DNA of 64,000 bases from PALSA-911 sp963839645 (GTDB lineage: Bacteria > Pseudomonadota > Alphaproteobacteria > Acetobacterales > Acetobacteraceae): the NCBI GenBank assembly GCA_963839645.1, contig CAWIVZ010000001.1:1178001-1242000 (forward strand), given 5' to 3'. The position numbers and the translations under genes were made by a program. The number at the start of each line of letters is the position of its first letter. Position 1 is the stretch's first letter. This document shows positions 25,054 through 34,652 of the stretch, piece by piece. The notes under the pieces are model-generated. The model saw only the letters and a program-made list of their open reading frames with translations, was not told the origin of the DNA and made no database searches.

Positions 25054-27405
25054 CTACTCGATCCTGAAGGCGCGCATGACCGGGATCTTGATCTGATCCA
25101 GGACCACGGCGAACACCATCGCGGCGACGAACACGCCCGCCGTGATCGCGATGGGTAACGGCGCCATCAGGCTGCCTGACCACGCCAGCGCCGACGCGCC
25201 GCCGATATCGAGCACGGAAGACGCGAGAACCCACCTGCCAGGTCTGGAGTGCCACATGTGGTGGCGTTCCCGCAGCACATACAGCAATGCCTGGTTGCCG
25301 AACACGAGGGTGACGAACGCCAGGCTTTGCAGTTCTGCCTGGCCGAGTCCGAGTTTGAATTTGCCGATCGCCAGCATCGAGGCCGAGAAGCCGAGCTTGC
25401 ATACGCCGAGCACCAATGCGGCGCGGGTGATGCCGGGCATGTGCCATTTGCTGGGTGACGGGGCGAAGCTCGCGCGGTCGGTGGTGAGCGACATGCTGAG
25501 AAAGTCGTTCGTCAGCAGCATCAGAACCATCAGGACCGGCGTCATGACCGCATGACCCGTCAGGCCGAGCCCGACGGCGAGCAGCAGGACGATCTCGACC
25601 TTCTTCGCCAACATGTTGAAGGTGTAGGACAGCAGTCGCTGAAACCCGATCCGCCCTTCGCGGACCGCGAAAACGATGCCAGCGAGGCCGGGCTCGGTCA
25701 TCACCATGCCGGCCGCCGCCTTGGCCACATCGGTTGCCGTCGAGACGGCGATGCCGATCTGGGCCTGGCGCAGCGCCGGCGCGTCGTTGGTTCCATCGCC
25801 GCACATCCCGACCACGTGGCCGTGCTCCTGCAGGGCCTGCACCAACCGGTATTTCTCCTCCGGCACCACGCGGGCATAAACCCCGAAACGGTCGATGTCG
25901 GGCGTGCGGGACATCTCCCCAGGCGGGCAGACGGCGCCCTCGATGCCGACCTGCCGGGCGATCGCCGCGGCCGTGACCGGCGAGTCCCCGGTTACCATGA
26001 CAGTGCGGACATTCAGGTCGCGCAGCGTGGCGATAAGCTCGGCCGAGTCCTCGCGTGGCGGGTCGCTGATGGCGATCAGGCCGGCGAGACGCATCGAATT
26101 TGGCGTCCCCATGGCGACGGCGATGACCCGGTGTCCCTGTTCGGCCAGATCGTTCACCCGGCGGGCGGCATCCGTCGGGGCTTGCGCCAGCGCGGCAATC
26201 ACCTCGAACGCGCCCTTCACGATGCGGACCTCGCTGCCGTCGTGGTCTCGGGCGAAGGCCTCGGACATCCTTGTTCCTGGATCGAAGGGGACGAAGCGCG
26301 TTACGGGATCGATCCCGGCGCCGCGGGTTGCCTCTGTCGCGGCGGCCCGGATGGCGCCGTCGATCGGGTCCTGGTCCGCATCGGAGCTGGCCATTCCCGC
26401 GAGCGTCAGGACACGCGGGCGGTCGAAGCCGGGCATCGCCGTGACATCGACGACCTCCAGCGCATTGCGTGTCAGCGTGCCGGTCTTGTCGGCGCACAGC
26501 ACGTCTATGGCGGCCGCTTCGTGCGAGGCGGACAGGCGGGTCAGCAGGACACCGCGCCGGGCCAGCGTCTGCGCCCCGAAGGCCGCCGACAGAGTGAACG
26601 TGGCCGGCAGGGCCACCGGGATCGTGGCCAGCAGCGCCGTCAGGCCGAGGCGAACCAGGTCATCGGCGGGCAATCCCAGGGCATAGGCATAGGCGACGAT
26701 CAGGGCGGCGGTGGTGCCATTCACGATCGCGAGGTTGCGGGTCGCGGCAAAAATCGCTGCCTGCTCGGTGCTGGCGCCGCGGGCCACGCGCACGAGTTCG
26801 GCCGTTCGCCCGAAATTGGTTTTCGCCCCGGTTGCCGTCACCTCGGCGATGGCCTGACCGCGGCGCACCAGGGAGCCCGCATAGACCTGGGCGCCCGCAT
26901 TCGCGTCTACCGGCACAGACTCGCCGGTGAGCATCGACTGATCGACCATCACCGCGCCGGACAGGATGGTGGCGTCGGCTGGAACCAGGGCTCCAAGCGG
27001 CAGCTTGATCGCATCGCCAGGCACGAGTACGGCGGCGGGGCGCTTCTGCCACTCGCCGTCGCGGCGAACCAGGGCCGTTGGCGCGAGCCGGTTCTTGAGC
27101 GCCGCGAGGGCGGCGTTTGCCCGACCTTCCTGAAGGACACCGATCGTCGCATTGAAGACGAGCAGAGCGGCGATCACCGCGGCCTCGATAGGCTCGCCGA
27201 GCGCGAGTTGCAGGACGATCGCGATTTCGAGCATCCACGGCACGGGCGACCAGAACTTGTGAAGAAAGATGCGCCAACGCGGCTGGCCGGCTTCGGCGAC
27301 GGCGTTCGGCCCGATTTCGCTCGCCCGCCGGGCGGCCTCCGCCTCCGTCAGCCCCGGCGGCGTCGCGGCAGGGGTGGCGAACGCCGGGGATGCGGCGTCG
27401 GTCAT
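25054..27405 (-). CDS. plasma-membrane-type proton-efflux P-type ATPase (P3A-like)
   Basis: A 783-residue P-type ATPase. Motifs visible are the actuator 'MLTGES', the phosphorylation site 'CADKTGTLTRNALEVVDV', 'GDSPVTAAAIARQVGIEG' and the hinge 'GMCGDGTNDAPALRQAQIGI'. Ten membrane segments fit. The short N-terminus without metal-binding Cys motifs, and 'LLATIPVALPATFTLSAA' in the fourth segment, fit the P3A proton pump group and not heavy-metal pumps. It would extrude protons or a related cation at the cost of ATP, helping acid tolerance or energising the membrane. Its start overlaps the stop of the ABC ATPase gene (ATGA), making it the fourth gene of an operon. Confidence 0.85.
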   Translation of the reverse strand: MTDAASPAFATPAATPPGLTEAEAARRASEIGPNAVAEAGQPRWRIFLHKFWSPVPWMLEIAIVLQLALGEPIEAAVIAALLVFNATIGVLQEGRANAALAALKNRLAPTALVRRDGEWQKRPAAVLVPGDAIKLPLGALVPADATILSGAVMVDQSMLTGESVPVDANAGAQVYAGSLVRRGQAIAEVTATGAKTNFGRTAELVRVARGASTEQAAIFAATRNLAIVNGTTAALIVAYAYALGLPADDLVRLGLTALLATIPVALPATFTLSAAFGAQTLARRGVLLTRLSASHEAAAIDVLCADKTGTLTRNALEVVDVTAMPGFDRPRVLTLAGMASSDADQDPIDGAIRAAATEATRGAGIDPVTRFVPFDPGTRMSEAFARDHDGSEVRIVKGAFEVIAALAQAPTDAARRVNDLAEQGHRVIAVAMGTPNSMRLAGLIAISDPPREDSAELIATLRDLNVRTVMVTGDSPVTAAAIARQVGIEGAVCPPGEMSRTPDIDRFGVYARVVPEEKYRLVQALQEHGHVVGMCGDGTNDAPALRQAQIGIAVSTATDVAKAAAGMVMTEPGLAGIVFAVREGRIGFQRLLSYTFNMLAKKVEIVLLLAVGLGLTGHAVMTPVLMVLMLLTNDFLSMSLTTDRASFAPSPSKWHMPGITRAALVLGVCKLGFSASMLAIGKFKLGLGQAELQSLAFVTLVFGNQALLYVLRERHHMWHSRPGRWVLASSVLDIGGASALAWSGSLMAPLPIAITAGVFVAAMVFAVVLDQIKIPVMRAFRIE

Positions 27406-28145
27406 GGCGACCCGGCCAGGATGGCGGAGGGGGCTGCCTGGTTCTCGATGCGCCCGTCGCGAAACTGCAGCAGGCGGTCGAAGCGGTCGAAGATCGTTTC
27501 GTCATGCGTGACCACGAGAACCGCTGCCTGCTGGTCCACGGCGATGCGGCGCAGCAGGTCCATGACCGCGCCGGCGCGTTGTGAGTCGAGCGGCGCCGTG
27601 GGTTCGTCCGCCAGGATAATGCGCGGGTTGTTGGCCAAGGCCCGCGCGATCGCCACGCGTTGGGCTTCCCCGCCCGACAGCGCCCCGGGCATGGCGTTCT
27701 TGCGGTGGCCGACCCCCAGATACTCGAGCAGGGCCTCGGCCCGGGCGCGCGCCTGGTGCGATGCGACATCCGCCAGTTCCATGGCGATCATGATGTTCTC
27801 GGTGGCATCGAGGAAGGGCAGAAGGTTATGGGTCTGGAAAATGAAGCCGATCTTGTCCAGGCGCAGCTTGCGCAGGTCGCGCCTCAGCCAGCGCCCATCA
27901 TAGACGAGTTCCCCGTCGAGCCGCATCCACCCGCTGCTGGGCTCGGTGACGCAGCCGATGACGTTGAGCAGGGTGCTCTTGCCTGACCCGCTCGGCCCGC
28001 GCAGTCCGACGGTCTCGCCGGCGTGCACGGTGAGCGCGATGTCCACCAGCGCGTCGACGCGAGTGCCGCCCGTGCCGAAATGCTTGCAGATGCCACGCAA
28101 CTCGACGAGCGGCTGTGGGCGCGGGAAGTTGGGCGCATCAGCCAC
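27402..28145 (-). CDS. ABC exporter ATP-binding protein (LolD/MacB/DevA-like)
   Basis: The likely start is GTG 28145, overlapping the permease stop; earlier codons belong to that gene. The 247-residue ATPase has Walker A 'GPSGSGKSTLL', a Q-loop 'FIFQTHNLLPFLDATENI', the signature 'LSGGEAQRVAIARAL', Walker B 'IILADEPTAPLD' and the switch His in 'LVVTHDETIFDRFD'. It pairs with the single FtsX-like permease next to it to power an exporter that works through the HlyD-type adaptor upstream. Its 3' end overlaps the P-type ATPase start. Confidence 0.88.
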   Translation of the reverse strand: MADAPNFPRPQPLVELRGICKHFGTGGTRVDALVDIALTVHAGETVGLRGPSGSGKSTLLNVIGCVTEPSSGWMRLDGELVYDGRWLRRDLRKLRLDKIGFIFQTHNLLPFLDATENIMIAMELADVASHQARARAEALLEYLGVGHRKNAMPGALSGGEAQRVAIARALANNPRIILADEPTAPLDSQRAGAVMDLLRRIAVDQQAAVLVVTHDETIFDRFDRLLQFRDGRIENQAAPSAILAGSP

Positions 28146-29280
28146 TGGCCAGCGCCTTCGCCGGATCGATCTTGACCGCCGCGCGCACGCCGAGGACGGA
28201 GCCCAGCAGGCAGACGGCGACGACCACGCCGAACAGAACCGCGACGTCGCGCGGTTCAACCAGCAGGCGGCGGGGGAAGTAATCCTTGAACTGCAGGATC
28301 AGCAGCAGACCGATCGCGAAGCCGGAGATGCCGAGCAGCAACGCTTCTTGCACGATCAGGCCGATGATCGTGCGGTCGGGGGCGCCGATGAGCTTGAGCG
28401 TGGCGATGGAGCGCAGCTTGTCCATGGTGAGGGTGTAGATGATGAGCGCGATGATCACCGCCGAGACCAGGATCAGGATTGCCATGAACATGCCAAGCTG
28501 GCGCTGCATCTTCTCGATGACGAAGCGGGTGAGGTATTCTTCCTGCTGCGGTTCGGTGACGGCGGCCAGGTGTTTCCAGCGCTCGATCTCCTCGGCGACG
28601 CCGGCGGGTGGCACGCCGGGGTGGAGCGACACCAGCACCGCATTGACGTCGGCAGTGGTCGGTGGTTTCCGCCCCGCCGCCTCCTCGCGCCGTTGCAGCG
28701 CCGGGGGCACCGCGAACTGCAGGGATTGCGCGTCGAGCAGCGTGACCCAGCCGACCGGGTCACCGGACGACGTCACCATGCCGTTCGTGAGGCCCACGAC
28801 GGTGAAGAGGTCGCTGTACGGACCGAGCGGCACCTGTTCACCCAGTTGCAGACCGGATGAGGCGTCCAAGACGATCTGATAATGGCTCCGTGTCAGCCCA
28901 TGGCCCGAGATGAGGTTGACCGGCCCGCCCGGACGGCCGATCTCGTAGCCTTCCAGGAAGAAGCGGAACGGCCTGCCTGCCACCGCGGTCTGCACGGTCT
29001 GGAATGTCACCGCGCCGGCCGTCGCCACACCGGGGATGCGCCGGACCAGATCGCGCGTGTCGCGCGGAATGCGCGAGGGTTCGGCGAAGGGGCCGCGGGT
29101 GCGCGGCTGCACCACCCAAAGATCCGTATTGGCCGCGCGCGGCAGGCGGAGCGCGTCGTCCATGGCGCCCTCGTAGATGCTCATCATGGATATGACGACA
29201 CCCAGCAGCATGCCAAGGCCGATCGCCGTCAGCGCGAAACGGGGCAGGTTGTGTCGCATGTCGCGCATGGCGAGATTCAT
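28138..29280 (-). CDS. FtsX-like ABC exporter permease (DevC/MacB-type)
   Basis: A 380-residue permease with one N-terminal membrane segment ('LPRFALTAIGLGMLLGVVIS'), a large periplasmic domain (residues ~45-265) and three C-terminal membrane segments ('LGMFMAILILVSAVIIALII', 'LIVQEALLLGISGFAIGLLL', 'VAVLFGVVVAVCLLGSVLGV'). This 1+3 topology is that of DevC and MacB-type exporters. It uses ATP hydrolysis by the neighbouring ATPase to move substrates from the inner membrane or periplasm into the adaptor. The start overlaps the HlyD gene stop by four bases. The substrate is unknown; lipids, peptides or drugs are possible. Confidence 0.85.
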   Translation of the reverse strand: MNLAMRDMRHNLPRFALTAIGLGMLLGVVISMMSIYEGAMDDALRLPRAANTDLWVVQPRTRGPFAEPSRIPRDTRDLVRRIPGVATAGAVTFQTVQTAVAGRPFRFFLEGYEIGRPGGPVNLISGHGLTRSHYQIVLDASSGLQLGEQVPLGPYSDLFTVVGLTNGMVTSSGDPVGWVTLLDAQSLQFAVPPALQRREEAAGRKPPTTADVNAVLVSLHPGVPPAGVAEEIERWKHLAAVTEPQQEEYLTRFVIEKMQRQLGMFMAILILVSAVIIALIIYTLTMDKLRSIATLKLIGAPDRTIIGLIVQEALLLGISGFAIGLLLILQFKDYFPRRLLVEPRDVAVLFGVVVAVCLLGSVLGVRAAVKIDPAKALASG

Positions 29281-30536
29281 GGCGCGCTGCCTTCCACCAC
29301 GGTCGCGGCGCGGCCGACGCGCAGCCCCGCCCGCGGTGCCAGCACGACCTCGGCGCCTGCCGGCAGGCCGGCGGTGATCGGCAGCGTTCCATCGATCAGT
29401 TGCGGACCGAAGGAGACCCTCCGCCGGGCCAGTTGGCCCTGCTCCAGCGTCCAGACCGCTCCGTGGCCATCGGCGAGGTCGGTCACAGCTGCCTGCGGCA
29501 CGAGCACCGCGTTCGCCAGGATGCCGGTGGTGATGAACACCTCCGCCTGTTCGGCCAGATGGATGTCCGGCGGGATCGCATCGAAGGCGACCTCTACCAG
29601 CCGTTCCTCGTTGACCGGATCGCTCTGAATTTCGATACGCGCGATGTGGCCGGGCAGCCGCTCTCCGGGGCGCGACCGCAGCACGATCTGCGCCTTCTGG
29701 CCGATCCGGAGCGGGCCGGCCAGGCGTTCGTCGACATAGCTCAGGATCCAGATCGTCTGCGGTTCCACCAGGTTGTACACCGGCTGTCCTGGCACCGGCA
29801 TGCTGCCGAGTTGCAGATTGCGCGAGACGACCAGCGCATCGTAGGGCGCGCGCAGCGCGTAGTTGTCGAGCGTCGCCTGGGTATAGGCGACCTGCGCCGT
29901 GGCTTCCTCGAGCCCGGCCTGCGCGAGGGTTACGCCGCTGGCCGCCACGTCCAGGTTGGCCCGCGCGATACGCATGAGGGCTTCGGTGTTCTGCGCCTCC
30001 TCCTTCGACGCGTAACCCGAGCGGGCCAAATCCGCGCGCCGGGCACTCACGGCGCGGGCGTTGGTGAGGCTGGCCTCGGCACTCTCCCTGTCCGCCTGGG
30101 CCTTGCCGATCGTCGCCTGCGCTTGCGAGACGCCCGCCTTGGCGACGGCAAGCTGGGCTTCGACCTCATGCGCGTCGAGCCGCGCCAGGACCGTCCCTTT
30201 CCGGACGAGATCGCCTTGGTCGGCTGACAGGTCGGTCAGTACTCCAGCCACCTTGAAGCCGACGTTGGAAACAACGCGGGCGCCTACCTTGCCCAGCCCA
30301 AAGACCTGCTCGCGGACATTTGCCTGCGGATGAGCGACCTGCACCTCGACCGGTCGCACGAACTGCGACCAGACCCAGAAACCGGCCGTGGACAGGGCAA
30401 GGGCGACGGCAGCCAGCAAGAGCAGCCGGCGCCAGGAGCGTGGTCGCAATGGAGCGCCTTGGCGCGGCAACGCGGCATCGGTTCGCGGCTCCGCCGCCGG
30501 GTGGGGGGTGAATTTCAGCGGCTGCCAGACCGACAT
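29277..30536 (-). CDS. HlyD-type periplasmic adaptor (membrane fusion protein)
   Basis: From ATG 30536 (MSVWQPLKFTPHPAAEPRTD) the protein has about 419 residues. One membrane segment lies near residue 45 ('LLLLAAVALALSTAGFWVW'). It is followed by a lipoyl/barrel-sandwich domain split by a long helical hairpin ('QAQATIGKAQADRESAEASL' and following), then beta-barrel and membrane-proximal parts ('YALRAPYDALVVSRNLQLGS', 'VLVPQAAVTDLADGHGAVWT'). It would link the FtsX-type permease to an outer-membrane channel, which is not encoded here. It is the first gene of a four-gene operon with overlaps at every junction. In-frame codons upstream of 30536 are Arg-rich and lack the family pattern. Confidence 0.85.
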   Translation of the reverse strand: MSVWQPLKFTPHPAAEPRTDAALPRQGAPLRPRSWRRLLLLAAVALALSTAGFWVWSQFVRPVEVQVAHPQANVREQVFGLGKVGARVVSNVGFKVAGVLTDLSADQGDLVRKGTVLARLDAHEVEAQLAVAKAGVSQAQATIGKAQADRESAEASLTNARAVSARRADLARSGYASKEEAQNTEALMRIARANLDVAASGVTLAQAGLEEATAQVAYTQATLDNYALRAPYDALVVSRNLQLGSMPVPGQPVYNLVEPQTIWILSYVDERLAGPLRIGQKAQIVLRSRPGERLPGHIARIEIQSDPVNEERLVEVAFDAIPPDIHLAEQAEVFITTGILANAVLVPQAAVTDLADGHGAVWTLEQGQLARRRVSFGPQLIDGTLPITAGLPAGAEVVLAPRAGLRVGRAATVVEGSAP

Positions 30537-30798
30537 CGCGCGCCTCCGCTCGGACAATTTGGCGGAGAATACGGCCGTACCGGCCGCCCTACCTAGATCT
30601 GGATCAACGACCGTCGTGTCGCACGGCTTATAATGTCACCCGAATTACCGTGCCACCCGGGACTCGCCGTTCGCTATCACCACGATCTCGCCTTCGCCCA
30701 GGGGCTGCCAAGCCTCGCCAGCACGCGCATGGACATGCTGACGGTGGTCGGCAGGCGGCTGGACAGCCCGAACAGTTCGCACAGGGTGCAAAAGGTTC

Positions 30799-33283
30799 CT
30801 ACACGTCGAGGTTGGCCACCTTCAGCGCGTTGCCGACGATGAATTCCCGCCGTGGTTCCACGACATCGCCCATCAGCGTGGAGAATACCTGGCCGGCGTC
30901 CTCGACGTCGCCGACCTTCACCTGCAGCAGAGTGCGAATGGAGGGATCCAGCGTGGTCTTCCAGAGCTGATCGGGGTTCATCTCGCCCAGGCCTTTGAAA
31001 CGCTGGATCGACAATCCGCGGCGGCCGTGGGCGAGGATGCGGTCATAGGCGGTGGCCGGACCCTGCACCGGGCTTTCATCGTTGTTGAACTTGAGTTTGG
31101 CGGGCTCCGCGAAGCGGCTGCCCAGGCCTTCGGCCCGCTCGGCCAGCCAGCGCGCCTCGGCGCTGCGCAGGGCGGCGGGATCCAGCACGTGCTTTTCCGC
31201 CACGCCGCGCACGACGCGGGCCAGCGTCAGGCCGCGTTCGTCGGCGACCACCTTCCAGCCGCGCTCGGATGGCAGGGCGATGGCATCCAGCCGGGCCGCC
31301 AGGGGCTGGGCGGCGGCCTGGGCGCGGGCGGTGTCGGGCGTGAGGGCGCCGGCGATGGCGGCCTGTTCCAGCAGCGCGATCGGCGCGGTGGCGGACAGGC
31401 GCCGCAGGCGCAAGGTCGCTTCCCGCAGCCAGGTGGATTCCACGACCAGTTCGTCGCCTTCCAGCACCCGGCCATCGGCGTAGGACAGCCGTGCCTCGCC
31501 GAGGGATTTATCGAGCAGGAATTCTTCCAGCGCCCGGTCATCCTTCAGGTAACGCTCGTCGTTGCCGCGCTTGGCCCGGTAGAGCGGCGGCTGGGCGATG
31601 TAGAGGTGCCCGCGGTCGATCAGCTCCGGCATCTGGCGGAAGAAGAAGGTCAGCAACAGGGTGCGGATGTGCGAGCCGTCCACGTCCGCGTCGGTCATGA
31701 TGACGATGCGGTGATAGCGCAGCTTCTCGACCGAGAAGCCGCCCTGTTCCGGCTCGCCGCGGCCGATGCCGGTGCCGAGCGCGGTGATCAGGGTGCCGAT
31801 TTCGGCGCTGCCCAGCATGCGGTCGAAGCGCGCTCGCTCGACGTTCAGGATCTTGCCTTTCAGCGGCAGGATCGCCTGGAACTTGCGGTCGCGGCCCTGC
31901 TTGGCGGAGCCGCCGGCGCTGTCACCCTCGACGATGAAAATTTCCGCATTTGGCCGGGTCGCGCTCCTGGCAGTCGGCGAGCTTGCCGGGCAGGGTGGAC
32001 ACGTCGAGCACGCCCTTTCGGCGGGTGAGTTCGCGTGCCTTGCGGGCGGCCTCGCGCGCGGCGGCGGCATCCATCACCTTTTGGATGATGGATTTGGCTT
32101 CCTTCGGATGCGTCTCGAACCAATGGGACACGGCGTCGGCCACGGCGGCCTGCACCACCGGCTGCACTTCGGAACTGACCAGCTTGTCCTTGGTCTGCGA
32201 GGAGAATTTCGGGTCCGGCACCTTGACCGACAGCACCGCGGTCATGCCCTCGCGCATGTCGTCGCCGACCAGCGCCAGAGCCTTCCTTCTTGCCCATTCC
32301 CTCGGCGTATTTGGTGACCACGCGGGTCAGCGCCTGGCGGAAGCCGGCCAGATGGGTGCCGCCGTCGCGCTGGTGGATGTTGTTGGTGAAACACAGCATC
32401 GTCTCGTGGAAGCTGTCGTTCCAGGACAACGCGAATTCGACGCGAATGCCGAGCGCGTCGTCGGCGGTGCGCAGGCTGATGGGTTGGGCAATTACCGGGG
32501 CTTTCGCCCGGTCCAGCCATTCCACGAAGGCGACCAGGCCGCCCTCGTAGCGCATGAGCGTTTCCACCGCGGGGGCGTGGCGTTCGTCCCGCAGCGCGAT
32601 CGCGAGCCCGGAGTTGAGGAAGGCCAACTCGCGTAGCCGGCGTTCGAGGATGGCAAAGTCGTATTCGGTCTGGGTGAAGGTCAGGGGACTGGCCTTGAAC
32701 GTCACCTCCGTGCCGCCCGGCTGGTCGGATGGCCCGACGACGGAGAGCGGGGCCTCTGCGTCGCCATGACGGAACCGGATGAAATGTTCGAGGCCGTTGC
32801 GCCAGATTCGCACCTCCATCCACTCCGACAACGCGTTCACCACCGCGGCGCCGACGCCGTGCAGGCCGCCGGAAACCTTGTAGGAATTCTGGTTGAATTT
32901 CCCGCCGGCATGGAGGCGCGTCAGAACCACCTCGGTCGCGGAGATGCCCTCTTCCTCATGGATATCGGTCGGTATGCCGCGGCCGTCATCTCGCACGGTG
33001 ACCGAGCCGTCGCCGTTCAGGGTCAGCGAGACGTTGCTGGCGAAGCCGGCCTGGGCTTCGTCCACCGCGTTGTCGATGATCTCGAAGCACATGTGGTGCA
33101 GACCTGAGCCGTCATCGGTGTCGCCGATATACATGCCCGGGCGCTTGCGCACGGCATCGAGGCCCTTGAGGACCGAGATCGAGGAAGCGTCGTACGAATC
33201 CTGCTCCGGTGTTTCCCGTTCGGGTTCGATGCGGCTGTGTTCGGCGTGTTGGGAACAGGCTGAGGCGCGGCGTTTTCGGACAT
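30799..33283 (-). CDS. gyrB: DNA gyrase subunit B (three single-base frameshifts)
   Basis: Starts MSENAAPQPVPNTPNTAASN at 33283. Reading needs three corrections: a missing base near 33225 (leading into ETPEQDSYDASSISVLKGLD), an extra base near 32281 and an extra base near 31948. The corrected protein, about 828 residues, has the GHKL ATPase ('IIDNAVDEAQAG', 'VRDDGRGIPTDIH', 'GGLHGVGAAVVNALS'), the transducer, the Toprim domain ('VEGDSAGGSA' and 'DADVDGSHIRTLLL') and a C-terminus ending 'EFIVGNALKVANLDV'. It introduces negative supercoils together with GyrA. Because gyrB is essential and all segments are highly conserved, the shifts are almost surely sequence errors. Confidence 0.92.
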
Positions 33284-33365
33284 GCCGTCTGGGATCTCCT
33301 GGGGAGGGAATTGAGTCTATAGATATATATACGCTCCAGCGCCGAAGGCCCAGCGAAACCGGACC

Positions 33366-34532
33366 TCAGGGGCGTATAAACCGCGGGTCGCGGCGCAATT
33401 CGCCGCCACCGGCCTTCAGGCCTTCGGCGATGTCCGCCAGCGCCAGGAAAGTCTCGGCGTCGGTGCCGGTCAGCAGGACCTGCGCCGGCAGATGGAGCAG
33501 GGCGGCGAACAGGGCCTGGCGGCGGACTGGGTCCAGATGGACCGCCGGCTCGTCCAGCAGCAGCAGCGGGGCGAAGCCCCGCACCTGCTCGATCAGCGCG
33601 GCATGGGCCAGGATGGTGCCGATCAGCAGCGCCTTCTGCTGCCCGGTGCTGGCCTGGCCGGCCGGCAGGCCGCTCGCCGCGTCCTCCAACCCCATGTCCG
33701 CCCGGTGTGCGCCGAGCGAGGATGATCCGGCCGCCGCGTCGCGCGCCCGGCTGGCGCGCGAGGCTTTCGCGCAGCCAGTCTTCCGCCTGCAATGCGGGAA
33801 CGCTGGCGAGACGGTTCGCGATGGGGCAGGAAAGGGTCATGCGGGCGGCGGGGAAGTCCTTGGCGCCGGTTGCCATCGCCGCGTTCAGATGGGCCACCAG
33901 GGCGGCGCGCGACACCGTGGCGGCTACGGAATGCCGGGCCATCTGATCTTCCAGGCCGGCCAGCCAAGCGGGATCGGCGCGGCCTTCCGCCAGCAGGCGG
34001 TTGCGGTTGGCCATGGCGGCCTCGTGCGCGGCGATTTCGCGGGCATGGGCGGGGTCCAGCGCGAAGACCAGCCGGTCCAGAAAGCGGCGCCGGCCGGACG
34101 CGCCTTCCTGGAACAGCCGGTCCATCTGCGGGGTTAGCCAGACCGCGGCAATCCTGGCGGCGATCTCCGCCTGGCTGCGCGGAGCGGCGCCGTCGAGGCG
34201 GAACACCCGCCGCTCCGACGGGCCGTCCGGCGGCGTGCCGGTGCCGATCTCGGTGTCGCCATCCGGCGTGGTGAAGCGGGCGGCGACCGCCCAGGCAGGT
34301 CTGCTCTGCCCGCGGCGGGCGAGCTCGCCGATGCGTGCACCGCGCAGGCCGCGCCCGGGCACCAGCAGGGATACCGCCTCCAGCAGGTTGGTCTTGCCGC
34401 TGCCGTTCGGGCCGAATATCGCGACGAGGCGCGACGCGGTCGCCAGGTCAGGCTGGCGTAGTTGCGGAAATCCGTGAGATCGAGACGGGTCAGGCGCAGC
34501 TCGGTCGCGGGCGGCAAAGCGCGTTCAGTCAA
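33366..34532 (-). CDS. recF: DNA replication and repair protein RecF (two frameshifts)
   Basis: Starts with TTG at 34532 (TERALPPATELRLTRLDLTD). A missing base near 34440, apparently in a C run, shifts into the Walker A frame, 'AIFGPNGSGKTNLLEAVSLL'. An extra base (or a four-base CTCG duplication) near 33722 shifts back before 'HRADMGLEDAASGLPAGQAS'. The C-terminal part has the signature-like 'STGQQKALLIGTILAHAALI' and Walker B 'PLLLLDEPAVHLDPVRRQAL'. The corrected length is about 388 residues, usual for RecF. It loads RecA at single-strand gaps with RecOR. It lies between dnaN and gyrB, the classic order. Confidence 0.88.
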
Positions 34533-34548
34533 GCGCCGCCGGACCTCA

Positions 34549-34652
34549 GAGCATTATCGGATCATGTTCGTTCACATGATCCGATGCAAATGCCCGTCAA
34601 AACGAAGACTAGAGCAGGAGCGGCAATTCTTCCTGAGCCGATGATGCTCTAG
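34549..34652. repeat. dispersed ~100-bp repeat, copy 2 (inverted)
   Basis: This copy fills the recF-dnaN gap. Its reverse complement starts CTAGAGCATCATCGGCTCAGG at the dnaN stop codon and matches 16347-16446 over its full length with scattered differences and a few extra bases. It contains the pair ATCGGATCATGT / ACATGATCCGAT, which can form a hairpin. As in copy 1, the repeat begins on the TAG stop of the upstream gene. Confidence 0.75.

Noticed and set aside
25552..27903. A 783-codon plus-strand frame
   Set aside because: It lies antisense to the P-type ATPase and ABC ATPase genes, has Arg/Gly/His-rich composition and no family motif. Long antisense frames are expected in GC-rich DNA.
30537..30798. 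A possible short gene between the HlyD-type gene and gyrB
   Set aside because: The short plus-strand frame at about 30633-30842 has no ribosome site or domain. I see nothing supportable in this spacer.
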